Below, one piece after another: positions 7,545-12,531 of a stretch of 12,531 nucleotides of DNA. Origin of the DNA: Entrophospora sp. SA101. Its lineage: Eukaryota; Glomeromycota; Glomeromycetes; Entrophosporales; Entrophosporaceae. The translations under genes and the position numbers were made by a program. Below the pieces are notes generated by a model. That model made no database searches. It saw nothing but the letters and a program-made list of their open reading frames with translations, and had not been told where the DNA came from. The stretch's first letter is position 1; the number at the start of each line of letters is the position of its first letter. The DNA lies in contig CAUDNR010004311.1 in NCBI GenBank assembly GCA_958430865.1, positions 4,318-16,848 on the forward strand. The letters run 5' to 3'.

Positions 7545-8508
7545 GATTGATAATCAAAAAATTTACCATTTATTCATGGGTATAAATATCAAAAATACGT
7601 GATCAAATTTGTTTTTGCCGTGATAAATTTTTTTACTACTATTATTATATTATGATGCAGCTCATCTATAATCAACATTACTATCAGTTTCCAAAAAGGA
7701 AAATTTGATGTGTCACATACTGCAAAAAACCGATGTTACACTTGAATAGTCTTGGTATTGATTTAACGGATTGAGGTCTAGAACAGGCTAATAATAAATA
7801 AATTATCCGCTAATACTAAATACTAATACCAAACTGTGTATCAGGTGATTAAAATTTTGACCAATGGTAACGCCTTTTGATGATCTGCAATACCACTGGC
7901 CAATGAAAGGAGTCGAAATTTGAAATTTTATGCCGTGATAACTACAGTACGGATCATTTATACTCTAAAAATTTAAAAAATTTAGAAATATTATTTTAAA
8001 AAACCACTATCATTCAATCCCAACTTTTTAAAAGGGAGTCAAAAAAAAAAGTTCTAAATTGTTACATAATAAATTTTCGTGTTACAACATTTTTAATCAC
8101 ATGACCAAATTTGGTAATGATTTTCTTTTTATGTAATAATAATAACAAAATTCGGGAATTTTCAAAATGCTAATGCTCTAGCCAATAAGTTTGAAGCTTG
8201 AGTCACGAACAATAAAACTTATCAGTTAAAATGTTGTAAAATTTTTTGTTTTAGTATTTTGAAGCTGAACAATTGTACCTTTTTATAGATAATAATAAAC
8301 CAATACTACATACTATGTAATACTAATTTTTGGTTGATTTTACAAAATGTTTAAATTCAATACCTTGAAATAAAGGAAAACCAAAAATACATAACAAAGT
8401 AAAGGAACATAAATTCTGCCAAAGCTTTTAGAAATACCATGCCTCGGGTCAAAGACATAATTCAGTTAGCAATGAATTATAAATAACAGACTCAATCTTT
8501 GATGTTGA
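7545..8508. other. A+T-rich DNA without a supported gene
   Basis: Stops occur in all frames and no domain is recognisable. Similar short phrases recur (ATTAAAATTTTGACCAAT near 7850 against the inverted form TTTTTAATCACATGACCAAA near 8090; CTAATACTAAATACTAATACC near 7811 against variants near 8300). They may be worn inverted-repeat elements, but I could not define ends or target duplications. Confidence 0.35.
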
Positions 8509-9387
8509 TATACTGAAGATTTTGTTGAGCAAATAAGTACTAAATATATTTATCCCAAAATTTCTCGATTTCTGAAAAATTTGATTGTAAGTGTTTCTAA
8601 ACACCTCAAAAGTATCAACTCAAAGGAACACAGAGGTCAAACAAAATATTATTTAACAACATAGTCAATCAATTCTTCCTGTCTTTTTGTTAAATGAACC
8701 ATGTGACAAGTTAGTAAACTTACATGTCAGGATTTGCCTACTAATGTTAAGAAATGTGATATACCTAAATGCAACATGATGAGTACAACCAAAAAATCAA
8801 CTGGCGATTTTTATACATGAAAAATCGTTTGTTGATAAAAGTTTTATAATCAAGCGAAATACCATATCAAAAAGAAAGAACCCTAGAATTTTTTATTGAA
8901 ATATATTATTAATTAAAACATTAACAAATGCATATTTCAAGTAGTTCGTAAATTAAAATCTTTACCTGAGCGACAGATCAACAATATTTTTGTTCCAAAA
9001 AATAAATTACACCATATGTCCCTATTATCATCAATGCTCTCTACATCGTCTTCTTCGTCAGCAATAACAGCAACAACTGATAATAGTGATGAAATAATAT
9101 TAAAAAGTAAACAAGAGTGGGTTAAACAAATGATATAAAAATTTAGTATAAGACCGATTTCAAAATCACAAAAAATATCATTTGCTCTGATGGAACATTA
9201 AACCAAAGAGTAACTATTACTACTATTATTACACCATCTTTGAATTTTAGATTTAGAAATTGAAGATTTTGTATATCGACAACAACAATAATAATTTAGT
9301 TATTTTCGTCCTCCAAAAGAAATCATTGGATCGTTGTCAGTACCAATATCAGCATCAACATCAACACCGATATCAGCAGCATCTTAA
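8509..9387 (+). pseudogene. Eroded coding-like region, single frame with many stops
   Basis: I do not recognise the protein. In one frame throughout, open blocks with ordinary protein composition alternate with stop codons. The blocks are 8509-8661 (51 codons, starting YTEDFVEQISTKYIYPKISR), 8707-8817 (37 codons, including LPTNVKKCDIPKCNMMSTT), 8917-9135 (73 codons, including KLKSLPERQINNIFVPKNK and a Ser-rich MLSTSSSSSAITATTD) and 9301-9387 (29 codons, FRPPKEIIGSLSVPISA). Stops of all three kinds separate them. Staying in phase over 880 bp is unusual for random A+T-rich DNA and suggests a decayed gene without many indels. It could also be exons with introns I cannot place, or chance. Confidence 0.3.
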
Positions 9388-9898
9388 TCATTAAGATTAT
9401 ATATATACATCATCAAACTTAAAAAAAGGTTTCAAGGAAATCTTTTCCTAAAAAATAATTTCTTAATTTGTATTAATTCTTGAATATTAAAAAAAAAAGT
9501 AAATCAATTTTGAATTGCATGCTACTAAATCGTTGAGAAAGTTTACTCTTCACATGAGCGTGTGTTTATTTTTATAGTTATGGTATAATAATTTCCATTA
9601 TCAAGAGGTTTTAGAAATTGTTCAATACGCTTTAATCATTCAAAAGAAGCATGAATAATCAGCGAACTTGCTGTGGAAAGATTAACCTCTATCTATGTCC
9701 CTCAAAGTAAAAATTTCTTTAATTGATATTAAAGGGGAAATATAGAATGATCTGCAAAAACATCCTCCACCATCACATAATAAATTTTTGAAAAATATTT
9801 ATTTTCGGTTTCATTTTTGTTTGTTTTTGAAAAAGATCTAATTACACCTTTTCTCACATAAAGCACCTATGGCATCATTTTGATTTTTTTAAAGTTTT
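9388..9898. other. A+T-rich DNA without a supported gene
   Basis: Short coding-like phrases occur near 9600-9720 (for example ISELAVERLTSIYVPQSK) but are broken by stops and have no partners. No repeats of note occur until the 20-bp-period array beginning at 9899. Confidence 0.35.
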
Positions 9899-9978
9899 GG
9901 AGTTTTGAAAATGATTTCAGAGTTTTAAAATAGTTATGGAGTTTTAAAAATAGGTTCAGAATTTCGAAATAGTTTTAT
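9899..9978. repeat. Degenerate 20-bp-period repeat array just outside a hAT terminus
   Basis: Four units of the pattern GAGTTTTRAAAATAGTT start at about 9900, 9920, 9939 and 9959. Inverted relatives (TTCGAAACTCCTAAACTG) occur inside the neighbouring hAT element at 10078-10106, spaced 19 bp. Related AGTTTAGGG/AGTTTTGAAAG units lie near the other end (10955-11015). Within an element, subterminal repeats like these are commonly transposase-binding sites. Confidence 0.6.
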
Positions 9979-9984
9979 TGTAAT

Positions 9985-11031
9985 TAGAGTTGCCTTCCAA
10001 AACTCATGAGTTTAGAACTATTCGAAATTAAATCCATTCTAAACTGGTTTAGAAAATGAGCACAAATTCCTAAACTGTTCGAAACTCCTAAACTGTTTCG
10101 AAACTCCTAAAAATTCCAACCAAACAAATAATTTTAATAAAATAAAAACCATTCATACCCAATGTCAAGTTGTTAGCCTTTTCTAAAATATTATTAATTT
10201 TTATATCCACATGAACAGCTTCATCTGATAATAATTTAATACTAAGACAATCTTGTGAAGGAGGTTTATAATTTGATCAGAGATTTTTTAACATGTTGAT
10301 GAAAAAAGGGGTTTCAATTATTCTAAAGGGGATACCACAAACCACAAAAGCCTTTAAAATTGAATGATCTATAATTCCTGCGTGTTCTTTTGATAATATC
10401 TCATCTTTATCCCAAAAATTAGCAAGTGATTGTGTATTTGCTTTATATGCTGTATTTTCTAAAGATTCACTTACACCATCTCTTTCTGCAACAATATACA
10501 TATATCTTTTATTGATCTCTTCTTAATGTATTCACATTCACACGCCAAATGGACTTGCGGTTTATTAACAACTCCATTACCCCATTCACAATTACATGCT
10601 TTGCATTTGGCTCCAAAATGTCCTGGATATTTTGAAGGATAACATTCAAAATGTTGCTAAACTGCATTTTTTGGTTACCCACCAAGTTTTTTTGAATTTG
10701 ATGAACTCTTTATATCAACATCAGTATTGTTTGACATTATTGTGATTAAAAAAATTTATATATTTTTAAGAAAGAGAAAAAATTATATTAGAACAAATAA
10801 GAAAATTATAATATATTTTTAAACTAAACCAATGATTTAATAACTAATTAATTGTCAGGACAATAATATCAAAATAAAATGAACTTTGATAAAAACTTTG
10901 GTCACTTGAAGAGAAATAGAGAAAATGAATGATTTTGATAATCATGGTTACACAGTTTAAGGGTTTTGGGTTAGTTTTGAAAGTAGTTTAGGGTTTCTAC
11001 ACTAGTTTAGAAAAGGGGAAAGGCAACTCTA
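9985..11031 (-). mobile_element. hAT element with BED-finger transposase remnant, about 1.05 kb, internally deleted
   Basis: TAGAGTTGCCTT at 9985 is matched inverted at the right by AAAGGCAACTCTA ending at 11031; the pair extends by one more T if the flanking base is counted. hAT termini commonly begin (C/T)A(G)nGTTG. Subterminal repeats lie inside both ends. The minus-strand transposase remnant (10737 to about 10148) starts about 290 bp inside the right end. Its text stops abruptly about 160 bp from the left end, so the RNase-H-like catalytic part and the C-terminal dimerisation region are missing. I find no matching 8-bp flanks (ATTGTAAT against AATAAGAT), so the target duplication has decayed or the ends are rearranged. 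Confidence 0.75.
10148..10737 (-). pseudogene. hAT transposase pseudogene: BED zinc finger plus start of the transposase domain
   Basis: The ATG at 10737 opens a frame hit by TAA at 10675-10677 and TAG at 10657-10659. Around these stops a BED zinc finger is readable: GG-stop-PKNAV-stop-QHFECYP, then YPGHFGAKCKACNCEWGNG (Cys-x2-Cys) and VHLACEC (His-x4-Cys). The second stop sits where BED fingers carry an invariant Trp, as a G-to-A change would give. A one-base phase shift near 10500 leads into an open block (10501-10277) with the hAT text LANFWDKDEIL and ILKAFVVCGIPFRIIETPFF. After a TGA at 10277-10279 the same frame continues with SNYKPPSQDCLSIKLLSDEA and NNILEKANNLTLGMNG, then ends. Three stops, a frameshift and a missing catalytic region make it non-functional. 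Confidence 0.88.
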
Positions 11032-11049
11032 AATAAGATCATTTTCTTT

Positions 11050-11449
11050 CTAAAAATTTCTGTTTTTTGTTGGGTAATAGCAGACTTTCATTCTGCTTTC
11101 TTTTCTAACATCTATTGTTTTTCTTTCTGCTTGGTAAATTTCATAGGTAATCTTTTCATTCCTTAGATAAGCTTCAAGTGTCTGAATATCATTTATTTTG
11201 AAAATATAAGGGGCATTTTTTTCACCTTGTTCCTTTTTTAAAATACTTTTAATGGTGCTGTAATTCCTTGGTTCCATAGTAGACCTGATGTAAATGAGTT
11301 TCATTTTTATATAGGAGTAATTCTATATATTGTTTAAGAAAAATCAAAGATAACAAATGTGACATATTGATGATAACTGAATTTTGATCCCTGAAATCAT
11401 TGGTAATACCAATGTTCACTTTGTCTGGTTTTGTTGCAGTATGCCCCAT
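11050..11449 (-). CDS. Unrecognised small gene or gene remnant in two overlapping frames
   Basis: I do not recognise it. An ATG at 11449 opens 66 codons beginning MGHTATKPDKVNIGITNDF and ending at 11249. In the next frame an ATG at 11304 opens 84 codons to a stop at 11050, including STIKSILKKEQGEKNAPYIF and YQAERKTIDVRKESRMKVCY, which has the charged, varied composition of real protein. The switch may reflect an intron: a GTGAAC donor after DK and a TATATAG acceptor near 11326 would keep phase. It may equally be a frameshift. The stop lies only 19 bp from the hAT terminus at 11031, so the original 3' end may have been cut off. A MITE sits 28 bp upstream of the first ATG. Confidence 0.35.
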
Positions 11450-11476
11450 ATTGTCTAAAGTGTTTCAAAATTATTT

Positions 11477-11689
11477 CATCAGGAAATTTTTTCTGATGCA
11501 GATTTATGTAATTATTACACTATTCACATAAGTTTACAGCAGGCCCCATAATATTATGCAAATAAGCATACAAAAATTATGCAATTATTACATCAAGTGT
11601 AAATATCACATAATTTTTTATGTAAATATTACAACTTTACATATTAAAATTTATGGATGTAATATTATGGTGGGGAAAATTTCCTGATG
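11477..11689. mobile_element. 213-bp MITE with perfect 14-bp terminal inverted repeats
   Basis: CATCAGGAAATTTT (11477-11490) is repeated exactly inverted at 11676-11689. The flanks share TTT as a possible 3-bp target duplication, but T-richness makes this weak. The inside is A+T-rich, with repeated GTAA(A/T)TATTACA-type phrases and the palindrome CATAATATTATG (11547-11558). CCCCATAATATTA (from 11544) is mirrored by TAATATTATGGTGGGG at 11660-11675. There is no coding capacity. It lies directly upstream of the minus-strand reading frame starting at 11449, within its presumed 5' UTR or promoter. Confidence 0.75.
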
Positions 11690-12292
11690 TTTGTGTGGTA
11701 TTTATTCAGTTATGTCTGATTATTTTGGCAATGATCTATTAGAGGATATTATAAGTTAATTTCATGTAAATATGTTTGCAATATAAAAAAAAAATAAAAA
11801 GTTTTTATGTAAAAAATTTACTGTGAATTTTTTTTTTTAAAAATTTCATAGACGGATCGTCAATTAAATTTCTTTAAGCATAAAGGATCTACATAGCACA
11901 AAATAGCATAGATAAAAATCCTTTTATGGATAGATCGGCGTTACACACATTTAATAGACAGTTCAAAAAAAGATCAACAATTTATATGTGAAGAGTATTG
12001 TAAAATCGAAAAAGTACCACTTAGAAAAGTGGTGCAGCACAGACTATATAAAATCACCTTAAAATTTGCACAAATGTTCTGTTATTATTGTTCTTTCCTG
12101 AGCGGAATTGGATTTTTATTTTTATTAATAACAAAGTTGCTCTAAATTTGTCATAACATCCAAATTTGTGATGATCTACATTTTAACTTGATGTGCGCGT
12201 AACATAAAAAATAAAACTAATATATAGATAATTCAAACAATAGTAAATAAATAACATTTCTAACTATCATTTATCATTAATATTGTAATAAA
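11690..12292. other. Intergenic DNA between a minus-strand remnant and a plus-strand gene start
   Basis: No supported gene. A perfect 7-bp hairpin ACCACTT-AGAA-AAGTGGT lies at 12016-12033 in a moderately GC-richer patch (11850-12060), but it matches no RNA family I know. The last 150 bp presumably contain the promoter of the gene beginning at 12293. Confidence 0.4.
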
Positions 12293-12350
12293 ATGAATAA
12301 AGGTGTAAGCCAAAAAAATTTTGGTCCTTGTATAGTATGTGGTAATCAAG
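12293..12350 (+). CDS. First exon of an unrecognised gene, running off the window
   Basis: An ATG at 12293 in context AAAATGA opens MNKGVSQKNFGPCIVCGNQ, followed in phase 1 by a donor-like G/GTATAT at 12351. CIVC is a Cys-x2-Cys knuckle, so the protein may start with a small zinc-binding ribbon, but two cysteines alone prove nothing. The remaining exons lie beyond the intron and outside the window. Its presumed first intron carries a mariner-like terminus 28 bp downstream. The call rests on composition, the start context and the splice donor. Confidence 0.45.
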
Positions 12351-12378
12351 GTATATATTATATAAACTCTATATTATA

Positions 12379-12531
12379 CAGTGTGTTTCAAAAAAAATGG
12401 CACGCATAATGTAAATTCATTTTGAAAATTTTTGAAATAAAAAAAATTTTTTTCACATGATCAAAATGATTGGATAACTTGTTTATGTGATAATCAATCC
12501 TTGTACATATTTATCACATTGTCTGTCTTTA
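12379..12531. mobile_element. Left end of a Tc1/mariner-like element, continues past the window
   Basis: TA (12377-12378) is followed by CAGTGTGTTTCAAAAAAAAT and then GGCACGCA. Termini reading CAGTGTGT(T/C)CCAAAA-like with TA duplications are typical of Tc1/mariner elements. The other end and any transposase are outside the window. It would lie within the first intron of the gene starting at 12293. Confidence 0.55.

Noticed and set aside
11840..12010. Minus-strand coding-like phrase (NVCNADLSIKGFLSMLFCAM)
   Set aside because: Ends at a stop, with nothing continuous on either side; not enough to call a remnant.
12016..12033. Perfect 7-bp hairpin with AGAA loop as a possible small RNA
   Set aside because: No cloverleaf, box A/B pair or known snRNA motif surrounds it; a 7-bp hairpin is expected by chance in several kb.

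Overview
The window looks like a very A+T-rich eukaryotic, most likely fungal, nuclear segment. The evidence is GT-AG introns of about 80-90 bp, TAA/TGA/TAG used as ordinary stops, one intact gene for a fungal-style MATA/SOX-like HMG-box protein with Asn/His-rich tails, and decayed DNA transposons of the hAT-BED and pogo/Tigger kinds. An A+T-rich genome rich in such transposons and in MATA-HMG proteins fits arbuscular mycorrhizal fungi (Glomeromycotina, e.g. Rhizophagus-like). That assignment is inference from composition and gene content, not from a marker gene.

Layout. Positions 1-700 hold remnants of a spliced gene, interrupted by a 142-bp hAT-type MITE with a perfect 8-bp target duplication. 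Positions 1084-1660 hold a pogo/Tigger element whose transposase keeps its N-terminal helix-turn-helix and a short C-terminal segment but has lost the catalytic core. Positions 1660-2160 are a pile-up of small inverted-repeat elements. Positions 2160-4428 are gene-poor A+T-rich DNA ending in microsatellites and the likely promoter/5' UTR of the main gene. Positions 4429-5766 encode the HMG-box protein (445 aa, single exon). Positions 5767-7450 are poly-T-rich downstream DNA with one good candidate 3' UTR intron. Positions 7450-9980 have no intact gene, but 8509-9387 carries a long run in one frame that looks like an eroded coding region. Positions 9985-11031 are an internally deleted hAT element with a broken BED-finger transposase. 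Positions 11050-11449 (minus strand) hold a small unrecognised coding remnant or gene, with a 213-bp MITE just upstream of it. At the right edge a new gene starts (first exon 12293-12350) and a mariner-like terminal repeat sits in its first intron.

How the parts relate. There is no operon or multi-gene system here. One probable DNA-binding regulator sits alone in several kb of A+T-rich DNA, flanked on both sides by at least five different DNA-transposon families, most of them non-autonomous. I found no tRNA, rRNA, CRISPR array or prokaryotic defence system. The most informative signals are the transposon insertions whose target duplications and deletion junctions can be read directly.
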